Source: JAVJSD01 sp040219575
GTDB taxonomy: Bacteria; Planctomycetota; Planctomycetia; Pirellulales; Pirellulaceae
DNA length: 64,000 bases
Reading direction: 5' to 3'
Assembly: GCA_040219575.1 (NCBI GenBank)
Contig: JAVJSD010000046.1
Span: forward strand, 56,957 to 120,956
Under the pieces are notes generated by a model. That model worked only from the letters and a program-made list of their open reading frames with translations. It was not told the DNA's origin and did not search any database. Both the position numbers and the translations under genes were made by a program. Positions 1 through 8,411 of the stretch are shown in pieces (position 1 is the stretch's first letter; every line of letters starts with the position of its first letter).

Positions 1-844
1 CCTCGTGCGACTTTCCCGCCGCCTGATCACTCGGCACGGCGACGTGGACGCGGAGCGTGTCAGCCGTCGTGAATCGCGCCTGCAGGTGAAGGGCCGGCGG
101 ATCATCGATCACGCGGATGTCGCCAGGGCTGATGGCGGCGAGCGAATCCCCTGTGATTCGCGGCGTCTTTCCGAGCACGGTCGGATTGCCCCAGGCATCT
201 TCCGCGCGGACGATCAGCGTGATCGGTTCGTCGACCACGGCGTCGGACGGTGCGACGGCGACCAGCCGCTCCACCGGCCCCGCGACCACCGCCGAAGGTT
301 CGCAGCGGGGCAGTTCCGTCCAGCGCTGCTGCCCCTTCGGATCGACCAACAGCAGGAAGTGCATCTGTTTGATCGCGCACGTCGGCGCCCGCCAGCCTCG
401 CCCTCCGGAAGCTTGTTCTCCGCAGACAATCGAGACCACCTCGCCGTCTTTCAGCCGGCCGTGCTCGACGGTCAGCGATAGCACATGGTGATACGGTTCG
501 ATGCCGCCGTAGGGTGTGTAGTCGGCTCGAAGCTTCACATCGCCAGACGAGCCTCCTTCCGACTTCACGTCGAACTTCACAAACCCATCCGCCGCCGGGT
601 CGTCGGACTGCAAGTCGGACCAGTCGAACGGCCACCGCCAGGCCACGGCGATCTGCCCACCTTCCGGGATTTCGAGCTGGCCGATGCGGAACTGAAACCG
701 AACCGTCGTCCACTGTCCGGCGACGAGTGTGGGCTGAATCTCGACGCTGCCGCTGCCATGTTCGCGCTGCCGCCGCTCCCGCGGCAGATCCGCCGCGTGC
801 CAAATCTCCGGCTTGCCTGGTCCGTATCCCGTCGTCAGTCGCAT
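1..844 (-). CDS. DUF3604-like protein, N-terminal part (runs off the window)
   Basis: The frame is open from the ATG at 844-842 to the window edge, giving 281 codons without a stop. The protein starts MRLTTGYGPGKPEIWHAA. It continues through two beta-rich segments, including IAVAWRWPFDWSDLQSDDPA near residue 65 and later GRGWRAPTCAIKQMHFLLLV and VAPSDAVVDEPITLIVRAED. This order (an 'IAWR' segment, a GG.G.RA.T segment, a VD..G segment, then an Ig-like 'P....EP..L.V.AED..GNP') is what I recall for the N-terminus of DUF3604 proteins, whose PHP-like metallohydrolase core would lie beyond the window. No signal peptide is seen. The family assignment is from memory of the pattern; the frame itself is certain. 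Confidence 0.7.
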   Translation of the reverse strand, partial: MRLTTGYGPGKPEIWHAADLPRERRQREHGSGSVEIQPTLVAGQWTTVRFQFRIGQLEIPEGGQIAVAWRWPFDWSDLQSDDPAADGFVKFDVKSEGGSSGDVKLRADYTPYGGIEPYHHVLSLTVEHGRLKDGEVVSIVCGEQASGGRGWRAPTCAIKQMHFLLLVDPKGQQRWTELPRCEPSAVVAGPVERLVAVAPSDAVVDEPITLIVRAEDAWGNPTVLGKTPRITGDSLAAISPGDIRVIDDPPALHLQARFTTADTLRVHVAVPSDQAAGKSHE

Positions 845-1243
845 CGTGTGGCTCCCTGAAGTTTTTCGCAGCCACAGTTTGGCCGATCGCAGGCCTGAGC
901 CGCAACCGTCGGTGCATCCACACAAAAAGGGGAAGGCACATGAGAAAACGGAGGGAACGGAGAAGTATCGCAGGCGGTCTTGTGGCGGTGGAACCGCGGG
1001 AAGTTGGCAACAGGCGCCGAGAGAGCTGAGGATCGATTCCCTCCGCTTGCTCTGCGGCCTGTTCGATTTCCGCGAGCTTCACAAGACCAACAAATGCGAC
1101 GTTTCGCTCCACCGCTGCGCATCGCTTTCCGCGGCAGGGTTTCGTTGCTCCCTGCCGCCCTTTCGCGACTTGGCGAAGTGGGAGCGTCGCGGTACGTTGT
1201 GGGCGACAACGGATCGATCGATTCCTCTCTCGAAAGCACGGCC
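845..1243. other. Intergenic region, nothing definite
   Basis: About 400 bases separate the divergent DUF3604-like gene and the adenosyltransferase gene. Frames crossing this stretch have no convincing start or family similarity. It contains a purine-rich AAAACGGAGGGAACGGAG tract near 953-970. I see no clear promoter, terminator or RNA gene. Both flanking genes must be transcribed from here. Confidence 0.4.
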
Positions 1244-1813
1244 ATGAAGATCTACACCAAGACGGGCGACGAGGGAGAGACAGGCTTGTTCGCCGGACCG
1301 CGCGTCGCCAAGGATCACCCGCGCATCGCGGCCTACGGCGAGGTCGACGAACTGAACTCCGTGCTGGGTCTGGCCCGCACCGAGGACTTGCCCGTGGAGA
1401 TGGACCAGCGGCTGGCGCGCATCCAGAACGAGTTGTTCGATCTGGGGGCCGAGTTGGCGACGCCCAAGCCTGCGCAGCCTGGAAACGAACGGGTGACCGA
1501 TGAGGTGGTGGCGGCGTTGGAGTCGGCGATTGACGATTATGAGGCCGCCCTCCCCCCTCTCAAGCAGTTCATCTTGCCTGGCGGAACACCAGGAGCGGCC
1601 GTGCTGCACATGGCTCGTTCGGTTTGTCGGAGGGCGGAGCGTCGGGTGGTAACGCTTATGAGGACGCCCGGTGAGGCCGTGGCCGGACGGATCGTGCGTT
1701 ACCTGAACCGCTTGAGCGACTTGCTGTTTGTGATGGCCCGCGCAGCCAACTCCGCGGCGGGGTACGAGGACATCGTGTGGGAGAAATCGGGCGGAAGCGG
1801 CGGCCAATCGTAA
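1244..1813 (+). CDS. Cob(I)alamin adenosyltransferase, PduO type
   Basis: This 189-residue enzyme transfers the adenosyl group of ATP to cob(I)alamin, making adenosylcobalamin in the cytoplasm. The start MKIYTKTGDEGETGLFAG carries the N-terminal ATP-binding motif TKTGDxGxTxL of PduO/MMAB-type enzymes. Further family marks are YGEVDELNSVLG near residue 35, the VCRRAERRV helix near 128-136 and NRLSDLLFVMAR near 155-166. Length is normal for a single-domain PduO. The frame is open upstream to about 980, but that part is not similar to the family, so the ATG at 1244 was chosen. It stands alone, without other cobalamin genes nearby. Confidence 0.95.
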   Translation: MKIYTKTGDEGETGLFAGPRVAKDHPRIAAYGEVDELNSVLGLARTEDLPVEMDQRLARIQNELFDLGAELATPKPAQPGNERVTDEVVAALESAIDDYEAALPPLKQFILPGGTPGAAVLHMARSVCRRAERRVVTLMRTPGEAVAGRIVRYLNRLSDLLFVMARAANSAAGYEDIVWEKSGGSGGQS

Positions 1814-1934
1814 CGTAGGCTTTCCTCGGGCGCCCTCGCGCGCGACGCTCGCCGATAAGGCGTCCAGCGAGGCGAAACGCCGCCTGCCGCGCGCCGAATT
1901 CGGACGCGCAACCGCCTTGGCTGGGGATGCCGCG

Positions 1935-2081
1935 ATGCTCGATTACCTGTGGAGTATTGGACGCTTCATCATTCGCTACACGGGCGAATTCGATCGCACC
2001 CAGTGGATCTTCATCCTGATTGGGGCGGTGGTGGTGGGCTTCCTCTGCCTGCGCGGCTTTGGCTCGCGAAAGGACTACTGA
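1935..2081 (+). CDS. Small single-pass membrane protein (48 aa)
   Basis: A short frame with ATG start and TGA stop, 121 bases after the adenosyltransferase gene on the same strand. The protein begins MLDYLWSIGRFIIRYTGEF, then has a hydrophobic segment WIFILIGAVVVGFLCLRGF at about residues 25-43, and ends in a basic tail SRKDY. One transmembrane helix is evident. I do not recognise a family. Composition and position suggest a real gene, but no strong ribosome site is visible and length gives little statistical support. Confidence 0.55.
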   Translation: MLDYLWSIGRFIIRYTGEFDRTQWIFILIGAVVVGFLCLRGFGSRKDY

Positions 2082-2330
2082 CCGACTCCGTCGCGACCAG
2101 TAATCGCCGGTCGCCGCCGATCGGCCAACGGAATCGCGCGCGGCGGCGCGGTAGGCTCTGCGATACTGCAGGCAAGCAATTGCCAGACGACGCGGCGAGT
2201 CGTCATTGGGGAACGCGCATCAGAAACACGCCGCGCCAGAATCGGCGTCGGCCTGAGAAACACGACGGACGGGCGAATCCGCGCGCACCACGTCAATCGC
2301 AAGAGCGGGCGGCGCCAGCAGATCCGGCGC

Positions 2331-2531
2331 TCAGCGCCCCGTCAACATCGTCCGCGTGCGGCGGGCGCGGCGCTCGGCGCGGAGACGCGCACGTCGCTTG
2401 ATTTCGCTGGGCTTTTCGTAGTATTCGCGGCGACGCATTTCCTTCTTGATGCCGCTCCGCTCCACCAGCTTGCGGAACCGTCGCACCGCCTCTTGAATGG
2501 TCTCTCGGTCACGAACCAGAAGCTTAACCAT
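2331..2531 (-). CDS. rpsU: 30S ribosomal protein S21
   Basis: A 66-residue basic protein of the small ribosomal subunit. It has the S21 signature: MVKLLVRDRETIQEAVRRFRK, then VERSGIKKEMRRREYYEKPS, then a strongly basic tail rich in RRARLRAERRARR. S21 helps 16S rRNA engage messenger RNA. The start follows GGAGGGAAG (2536-2544 on the complementary strand), a good Shine-Dalgarno. It is monocistronic here. The C-terminal tail TRTMLTGR is slightly longer than in enteric S21. Confidence 0.97.
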   Translation of the reverse strand: MVKLLVRDRETIQEAVRRFRKLVERSGIKKEMRRREYYEKPSEIKRRARLRAERRARRTRTMLTGR

Positions 2532-3046
2532 CTTCCCTCCTGTGTGGGGGCCGCTGGGGCCAGTTGCCGTCTGCGCGATATTTGTAACGGTGTGGGATCA
2601 CGAAGTTTACACGATTCGCCGCCGATTTGTCCAGTTACCAACTGGAGAGAGGCCATTTTGGTCGCCGCGGCGGTTGATCGATGCTAACGCATCGCCTCGC
2701 AACATCGCTCGGCGACACGATTTCCGCTCAAGTTGACGAGGTTTTGTCCGAAGGCGGTAGGCATCCTCCAACCGTCATAGATTCGCCGGTTTTCACAATT
2801 GGGAGAGCCCAATCCGGCTGATTTTTACCGCTCCCAGCGGCCGAACTACATCCTCAGACGCGTGCTTCACTCCGCCCGAGTGTCGTCGGCGCGTTCGCCG
2901 CCCGACCTTTCACGACACGGACGCCCACGCCGTTTCGTGCTGGTCCCGCTGCCAGGGGCCCACCCGATTCGTGAGCCGCAACCCGCCGCAGGCCCGACCT
3001 GAACCTGCCGGCCGGCTCCCCCACCACGACTCCTGCCACGCCACCC
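2532..3046. other. Intergenic region upstream of rpsU and the 56-aa gene
   Basis: This stretch of 515 bases lies between divergently read genes. Apart from the rpsU ribosome-binding site at its left end I see no convincing gene, RNA or long palindrome. Frames in it (for example 2854-3289 on the minus strand) have planctomycete-unlike composition and no recognisable family. Confidence 0.4.
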
Positions 3047-3217
3047 ATGCAAACTCCCGACCGCTCTCCGACGTTCTTGGAAGAACTCGAAACTCGACAG
3101 GACGACGCGATCGCGCAGCTTGACGAACTCAACCTGCGCATCGAGCAGTTGTTGCGGCAATGGACCGGCCAACGCGACGCCGACGCCGGCCTCGAGGGAC
3201 GCGCCGCATCGGCCTGA
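3047..3217 (+). CDS. Small coiled-coil hypothetical protein (56 aa)
   Basis: ATG at 3047, TGA at 3215-3217. The protein starts MQTPDRSPTFLEELETRQDD and continues as one charged helix (DAIAQLDELNLRIEQLLRQW), with heptad-like spacing of Leu/Ile, and a polar Ala/Gly-rich end. It lies 202 bases upstream of hemL on the same strand. No family is recognised. Similar small Glu/Leu-rich helix proteins are common in planctomycetes, which supports but does not prove that it is real. Confidence 0.6.
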   Translation: MQTPDRSPTFLEELETRQDDAIAQLDELNLRIEQLLRQWTGQRDADAGLEGRAASA

Positions 3218-3397
3218 CGCCGACATACGGCAGGTCTCGGAACCGTCACAACTCATCTCCGGTTCCAGACGCATGTGGCGGGGCAGCACCCCGCCGCGGG
3301 TTCATCGCCCCTGTCGCGGGCGATATACTTCCTTGCGCCCCGCACGAGCACGAACGGCGACGACAAGTCGTCGGCTTGGGGGAGAAGTTCGCCTACC

Positions 3398-3418
3398 CAC
3401 TCACCACTCGCCACTCAC
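3398..3418. repeat. CACTC(A/G)C heptamer x3 in front of hemL
   Basis: Three tandem heptamers end one base before the hemL ATG, occupying the place where a Shine-Dalgarno would sit. The unit is the reverse complement of the GTGAGTG unit repeated five times at 50691-50725. Confidence 0.85.
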
Positions 3419-3419
3419 C

Positions 3420-4703
3420 ATGTCTCGCAGCCGCAGCCACGATATCTTCACCGCCGCCCAACAACTCATGCCGGGCGGCGTCAACAGTCCAGCGCGGGCC
3501 TTCGGCGGCGTGGGGGGCGAGCCGATCGTCTTCGAGCGCGGCGAAGGCGCTTACCTGTACGATGTCGATGGCAACCGCTACATCGACTACATCGGTTCCT
3601 GGGGGCCCATGATCCTGGGCCATCGCCATGCGGCGGTTGTCGAGGCGTTGCACGCGGCGGTCGATCGCGGTACGAGTTTCGGCGCGCCGACCGAGGCGGA
3701 GAACATACTCGCGCAGCTGATTATCGAGGCGGTCCCCTCGATCGAGAAGGTGCGTCTGGTCAACTCCGGCACCGAGGCCACCATGAGCGCGATTCGCCTG
3801 GCCCGCGGATATACCGGCCGCGACGTGATCGTCAAGTTCGCCGGCAACTACCACGGACATGTCGATAGCCTGCTGGTGGCGGCCGGCAGCAGCGCCGCCA
3901 CCTTGGCGGTGCCCGACTCGCCGGGCGTGACCGCCGGCACCAGTCGCGACACGCTGGTGCTGCGCTATAACGACGTGGCGGACCTGGAAAAAGCCTTCGC
4001 CGAACATGGCCCGAAGATCGCCGGCGTGATCCTGGAGCCGATCGTCGGCAACATGGGCACCGTTCCCGCCACCGCCGAATTCGCCGCCGCGGCACGCAAG
4101 TTGACGCGCGAGCACGGCGCGGTGTTGATTTTCGACGAGGTGATGACCGGCTTCCGGGTCGCCTATGGCGGCGCGCAATCGATCATGCGGATCGAGCCCG
4201 ACCTGACCACGCTCGGCAAGATCGTCGGCGGCGGCCTGCCGATCGGCGCGTACGGAGGCAAACGTGAGATCATGGACCAGGTGCTGCCGGCCGGCAAGGT
4301 GTTTCAGGCCGGCACGCTGAGCGGCAACCCGATCGCCACCGCGGCCGGCATCGCCACGCTGACGACGCTTCGCGACACACCGCCCTATCCGCTGCTGGAG
4401 AATCTCGGCGCCCGTCTGGAAGCGGGGCTGAATCAGGCCGCTCAGAAGGCCGGCGTGGCGCACACCATCGCCCGTGTGGGCAGCATGATGACATTCTTCT
4501 TCCACGGCGAGCCGGTCACCTGCTGGGATGTCGCCGCCCAGTGCGACAAGGCGCGTTTCGCCAAGTACTTCTGGGGCTTGATTGAGCGCGGCGTCTACAT
4601 GCCGTGCAGCCAGTACGAGGCCCTCTTCATCTCCGCCGCCCACAGCGAAGCCGACATCGACGCCACAATCACGGCCGCGGCCGAGGTGCTGGCCCAGTTG
4701 TAG
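3420..4703 (+). CDS. hemL: Glutamate-1-semialdehyde 2,1-aminomutase
   Basis: A 427-residue PLP enzyme that converts glutamate-1-semialdehyde to 5-aminolevulinate in the C5 branch of tetrapyrrole synthesis. Family marks in order: MPGGVNSPARAFGGVGGEP (17-35), WGPMILGHRHAAVV (61-74), VNSGTEATMSAIRLARG (114-130), NYHGHVDSLLV (143-153), LIFDEVMTGFRVA (236-248) and LGKIVGGGLPIGAYGG (265-280), in which K267 is the expected Schiff-base lysine. Length matches the family. The frame extends further upstream, but MSRSRSHDIF fits other HemL N-termini. There is no Shine-Dalgarno; a heptamer repeat sits directly before the ATG. A TATACT at 3324-3329 could be a -10 element. Confidence 0.97.
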   Translation: MSRSRSHDIFTAAQQLMPGGVNSPARAFGGVGGEPIVFERGEGAYLYDVDGNRYIDYIGSWGPMILGHRHAAVVEALHAAVDRGTSFGAPTEAENILAQLIIEAVPSIEKVRLVNSGTEATMSAIRLARGYTGRDVIVKFAGNYHGHVDSLLVAAGSSAATLAVPDSPGVTAGTSRDTLVLRYNDVADLEKAFAEHGPKIAGVILEPIVGNMGTVPATAEFAAAARKLTREHGAVLIFDEVMTGFRVAYGGAQSIMRIEPDLTTLGKIVGGGLPIGAYGGKREIMDQVLPAGKVFQAGTLSGNPIATAAGIATLTTLRDTPPYPLLENLGARLEAGLNQAAQKAGVAHTIARVGSMMTFFFHGEPVTCWDVAAQCDKARFAKYFWGLIERGVYMPCSQYEALFISAAHSEADIDATITAAAEVLAQL

Positions 4704-4859
4704 GCTCACAAGCCGCGAGGGTGGAGCGAACGGGTTCCGGCTCGACCGGGCCGTGGGGCTTCGACCGTGCGGGTGCGCCTGCGGGCAGTCCGGTCTCCGC
4801 TCTGGTATCCTGATGGGAGGAAGCTCCCTCGACGCGTACATTCCCTCGGAGGTCCGCGC

Positions 4860-5804
4860 ATGGTCGACTTTGACTATCTGCCCAAGGGCTTATTCGCAAT
4901 GGCCCGGGCGCACCGCGTGAGCACGATGTCGGGCCACCTGGGGGCCGCCGTCGTCGCCGGGTACTTCATCGCGGAGCAACATCCCGATCTCGATGAGAAA
5001 GTCTACGACGGCATCGAAGCGGAATTAGACCGCATCATCGCTGGCGAGTCGGTCTTCAGCCCCAGGAAGAACGCGGCGTTCAGCGCGACCGAGATGTTCC
5101 AGCCGTTTGCGAAAGAGAAGCCCCAAGAGGACTTGATCGACGGCGTCGCGGAGGCCCTGGCGCGCAATATCGGTCAAGCGCGCGAGTCGGGCCACAACGT
5201 CATTTTCGCCTCGATTGCGATCCGGGGCCTGAAAGACCACCCGGACCTGGCCACGCCGTCGGTCGTCGATGGCCTTCGCAAGCTGATCGCCGGGTTCGAC
5301 AACGCGTCGCCTGGCAGCGGCTACTACGGCAAAGAGAAGGGGCGGATCAACGGCCGCGAGATTGCGCTGCCCAAGGATGACGAATTCCCACCGCACGCTG
5401 ACCTGCAGACGATGGCCAAACGCGTGCTGGACGAGTTGGTTCAACACGCGGCACAGCGGCGCGAGGGTTTCGGCGGCCTGTGGCACGTCATCAACCATGC
5501 GGCGGCGCTGGCCGAACTAGCGCGATACGGCTACCGGGATCTGGCGATGAAGGGACTTCCCGCTCATCACCAGCACATGCAGCTGTTTCGAACCGTACCG
5601 GACATCGCCGAGGAGCGCGGGCCGGAAACTCCGACCGAGTACGACCCGCGTTCGCCGAAGTTCTGGCAGCCCGACAAGATCCGCCGTGAGCGAGCGCACT
5701 TAACCCATCGCATCAAGACTATCTACGGATTCGATGCGCTGGCGGAACTGGTGGAGGACGACAAACGCGACCAGGGCAATCACAAGCTGCGATACCTGAT
5801 GTAG
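4860..5804 (+). CDS. Hypothetical alpha-helical protein, His-rich
   Basis: A 314-residue protein whose ATG is preceded by GGAGG at 4848-4852, seven bases away, which fixes this start over an in-frame upstream one. It appears largely helical and soluble, with no signal peptide. Conspicuous segments are MSGHLGAAVVAGYFIAEQHP (about residues 24-43), SGHNVIFASIAIRGLKDHP (about 114-132), GGLWHVINHAAALAELARYG and LPAHHQHMQLFRTVPD in the C-terminal half. Repeated His residues in helices suggest a metal or cofactor site, but I do not recognise the family. It follows hemL by 156 bases on the same strand, so co-transcription is possible. Confidence 0.85.
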   Translation: MVDFDYLPKGLFAMARAHRVSTMSGHLGAAVVAGYFIAEQHPDLDEKVYDGIEAELDRIIAGESVFSPRKNAAFSATEMFQPFAKEKPQEDLIDGVAEALARNIGQARESGHNVIFASIAIRGLKDHPDLATPSVVDGLRKLIAGFDNASPGSGYYGKEKGRINGREIALPKDDEFPPHADLQTMAKRVLDELVQHAAQRREGFGGLWHVINHAAALAELARYGYRDLAMKGLPAHHQHMQLFRTVPDIAEERGPETPTEYDPRSPKFWQPDKIRRERAHLTHRIKTIYGFDALAELVEDDKRDQGNHKLRYLM

Positions 5805-5871
5805 TAATTCAATTTGGGTTGACGGCGAGATTCTCTGTCAGGCCCGATCGTGTTACATCGTCGATTCCAAC

Positions 5872-5928
5872 CCTCCCTTGCTGGCGCAACGGGCTCGGGC
5901 GGCGAGCCCGTTGCGCCAGCAAGGGAGG
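5872..5928. repeat. Perfect 26-bp-arm inverted repeat (hairpin family 1)
   Basis: Arms at 5872-5897 and 5903-5928 are perfect reverse complements around a 5-base loop; the arm core is GCTGGCGCAACGGGCTCG. It lies between the 4860-5804 and 6071-7411 genes. No T-run follows, so it is not a typical terminator. A sister copy is at 11771-11829. Confidence 0.9.
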
Positions 5929-6070
5929 CCGCGAGACCGACCTTGGCGATGCAAGGGTTCAATTATCGCAAACAGCACCGAATCGAATTGCACCAATCAA
6001 CGACTGCTGATATGTTAGCCGCAGGTGTGATTCGCAGTTTACGTAACCGTTTCACTGACAGGCGCCCGCC

Positions 6071-7411
6071 ATGCAATCGTTCGCTCCGTTTCTTTCCCCG
6101 CGCAGCTTGATTCGAGTCGGTTCGCGGCGGTGGTTTCTGCAGGCGGGACTGGCGGGATTGGGGGCGTTGTCGTTGCCGCAACTGCAAGGACTGCACGCGG
6201 CGACGTCGGACTCGTCGTCCGAGGCGAAGTCGGTGATTCTGTTTTGGCTGTCGGGCGGACCGAGCCACCTCGATATGTGGGACCCGAAGCCCGACGCTCC
6301 CCGGGAGATTCGCGGTCCCTACAGTACGATTCCCACCAACGTCGCCGGCGTGCATTTCAGCGAGCATCTGCCGTTGCAGGCCTCGATCGCCGACAAGTTG
6401 TCGGTGATTCGCTCGGTCGATTGCCGCGCCAGCAACCACACGCCGATCACCATGCAGGCCGGCAACCCGCTCGCCCGCCGCACGAACGACGGCCGCGACG
6501 GCGGCGGCTATCCGGCGATGGGTTCGGTGGCCGCCAAGTTCCGCGGCGCAAACGATCCGGAAATGCCTGCGTTCGTGGGCCTGGCCAATTCCTGGACGTC
6601 GGACGTGTGGGAGTCGGGCGATATGGGCTCGCAGTATGCACCGGTCAAGGGGCACGAGTTGGCCGGCAAGTTCGCCATGCCGGCAGGCGTCAATGTGCCT
6701 CGCCTACAAGACCGCGCCGGCCTGCGGCAGCAACTCGACCGCTTCGGCCGCGATCTGGAGCAACACCAGACGCTCGACCGAATGGACCGCTTCACGCGAC
6801 AGGCGCACGAGATGGTCCTCTCGGGCAAGGTGCAGAAGGCCTTCAACATTGATGAGGAATCCGACGCCGCGCGCGACGCCTACGGTCGCGAGAGCATTGG
6901 TGAAAAGGCGCTGCTGGCGCGGCGGTTGGTGGAGTCGGGAGTAACGTTCGTGTTGGTCAGCGGCGCATGGGGCTACTTCGACCATCATGGTGACAATGTG
7001 CGTTGGGGCGGCATCGAGAAGGGGCTGACGCCGCTGCTGCCGCGCGTCGATCGCACGCTGTACACGCTGGTCAACGATCTGGAGCAGCGTGGTCTGCTCG
7101 ACGACACGCTGGTGATGATGATGGGCGAATTCGGTCGCTCGCCGGTCATTAACAAGGAAGCCGGCCGCGATCACTGGACGAACGTGATGTCGATGGTGAT
7201 GGCCGGAGGCGGTCTGCCGCACGGACAGGTGATCGGCTCGACCGACTCGCGGGGCGGCGCCATCAAGAGCGATCCCGTGCGGCCGCAAGACCTGGCCGCC
7301 ACCACCTTCCGCCATCTGGGCATCGACCTCGACGCCCACTGGATCAACTCCCGCGGCCGCCCCATCTCGATCGTCGCCGAAGGCGGCCGCCCGATTCCCG
7401 AGTTGCTGTGA
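6071..7411 (+). CDS. DUF1501 domain protein, Tat-like signal
   Basis: A 446-residue exported protein of the DUF1501 family, an alkaline-phosphatase-superfamily-like group greatly expanded in planctomycetes. The N-terminus has SRRWFLQAGLAGLGALSLP, a twin-arginine-type signal. The mature part starts with AKSVILFWLSGGPSHLDMWDPKPDAP, the DUF1501 hallmark, and later shows MMMGEFGRSPVINKEAGRDH and a C-terminal HLGIDLDAHWINSRGRPI. These proteins are usually partners of DUF1549/DUF1553 cytochrome-like proteins; no such gene is adjacent. The substrate is unknown; a role in sulfated polysaccharide use is often assumed. Confidence 0.93.
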   Translation: MQSFAPFLSPRSLIRVGSRRWFLQAGLAGLGALSLPQLQGLHAATSDSSSEAKSVILFWLSGGPSHLDMWDPKPDAPREIRGPYSTIPTNVAGVHFSEHLPLQASIADKLSVIRSVDCRASNHTPITMQAGNPLARRTNDGRDGGGYPAMGSVAAKFRGANDPEMPAFVGLANSWTSDVWESGDMGSQYAPVKGHELAGKFAMPAGVNVPRLQDRAGLRQQLDRFGRDLEQHQTLDRMDRFTRQAHEMVLSGKVQKAFNIDEESDAARDAYGRESIGEKALLARRLVESGVTFVLVSGAWGYFDHHGDNVRWGGIEKGLTPLLPRVDRTLYTLVNDLEQRGLLDDTLVMMMGEFGRSPVINKEAGRDHWTNVMSMVMAGGGLPHGQVIGSTDSRGGAIKSDPVRPQDLAATTFRHLGIDLDAHWINSRGRPISIVAEGGRPIPELL

Positions 7412-7436
7412 GGCGCCCTCATCCGCGACACGCCGG

Positions 7437-8264
7437 TTACTGGTAGGCGATCACCTGGCGCGTCACGGTGGCCTCCACACTCGCTCCGCCGCGGGTAATC
7501 CGCATGTACCACAGGGCGGGCGAAGTGCGGCCGGGCGTACCGCCGCTCTTGGGCGCGATCCAGAACTTCATCGGGTTCGGCTTCCCGATTTCGCAATCGG
7601 CGCTGGCCGAATGCACCGTCACCCGCACATAAATCCAATGCGACGAGTTGTTGAGAAACACGACGCGGAGGGGATACCAGCGGTCGACGTCCATGACATC
7701 GGGGGGCACTTCGACATACTCCGCCTCCACGACAGGAACGCCTCGCACATCGTCCGGCGCTCCCAGGTTGCGGGGAGACAACGCACGGGGATACGCATAG
7801 CGGCCGTCCCATTTCGTGTCGTGCCAGCGAATCCAACCCTTCGCACTCTCAACCGCCTTGGAGAGCGATGTGTAGACGCCGAGGTTGCGCAACTTGCCTT
7901 CGTTGTCGTGCAGGAACCGCTCCGACGTAACGGCCAGGTCGCGGAAGCGGATCATCGCCGTGTCCTGGTTCGCCCTGTCGGCGTAGTACTTGGAACGCTG
8001 CTTGCTGTACCACGATTCCCAGCCGGCGTAATTCGAATCCGTTGGGTCGTACCCCTCGATTTCGTCCGCCTTTTTCTCGAGGTTCCGGCGTCTGCCGTCC
8101 ATGTTCTTGGTGAAGGCCGACGTGTAACGCGAATACTCGTTGAGCTTGCTCGTCTTCTCTTTGGCGTTCCGCCGCAAGGTGTCGTCCTGCGCGTGGACGA
8201 CTTGACCTATGACGACGACAAACGCCAGTCCCAACCACAGCCGCACGCTTCTAAGACCACACAC
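7437..8264 (-). CDS. Exported hypothetical protein
   Basis: A 275-residue protein read convergently to the DUF1501 gene at 6071-7411. The GTG at 8264-8262 was chosen because GGGAGG lies eight bases upstream and it begins a clean signal peptide (VCGLRSVRLWLGLAFVVVIG, cleavage likely after VVHA). The mature N-terminal half is charged and helical (KTSKLNEYSRYTSAFTKNMD, then SKQRSKYYADRANQDTAMIR). The C-terminal half is beta-rich, with WYPLRVVFLNNSSHWIYVRV and ending in VTRQVIAYQ. I do not recognise the family. It is probably periplasmic. Confidence 0.8.
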   Translation of the reverse strand: MCGLRSVRLWLGLAFVVVIGQVVHAQDDTLRRNAKEKTSKLNEYSRYTSAFTKNMDGRRRNLEKKADEIEGYDPTDSNYAGWESWYSKQRSKYYADRANQDTAMIRFRDLAVTSERFLHDNEGKLRNLGVYTSLSKAVESAKGWIRWHDTKWDGRYAYPRALSPRNLGAPDDVRGVPVVEAEYVEVPPDVMDVDRWYPLRVVFLNNSSHWIYVRVTVHSASADCEIGKPNPMKFWIAPKSGGTPGRTSPALWYMRITRGGASVEATVTRQVIAYQ

Positions 8265-8411
8265 GGCATCGACCTCCCTCGAAGAGACAGGGGCAACCAC
8301 CTCGACGGAAGTAGTCCGCGAGGACGCCCCTATTTTTGGCGACCGCACAAACCGCTTGCAACAAAAAAATGCGGCGCCCGCGTCTGGCTGAGGGACAACA
8401 CCCCTGGTCGG

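Noticed and set aside
980..1243. N-terminal extension of the adenosyltransferase frame
   Set aside because: The extra 88 residues are unlike the family and Arg/Pro-rich; the family N-terminus MKIYTKTGD starts at 1244.
5872..5928. Palindrome as intrinsic terminator
   Set aside because: No T-run on either side, and a sister copy lies in an unrelated divergent spacer.
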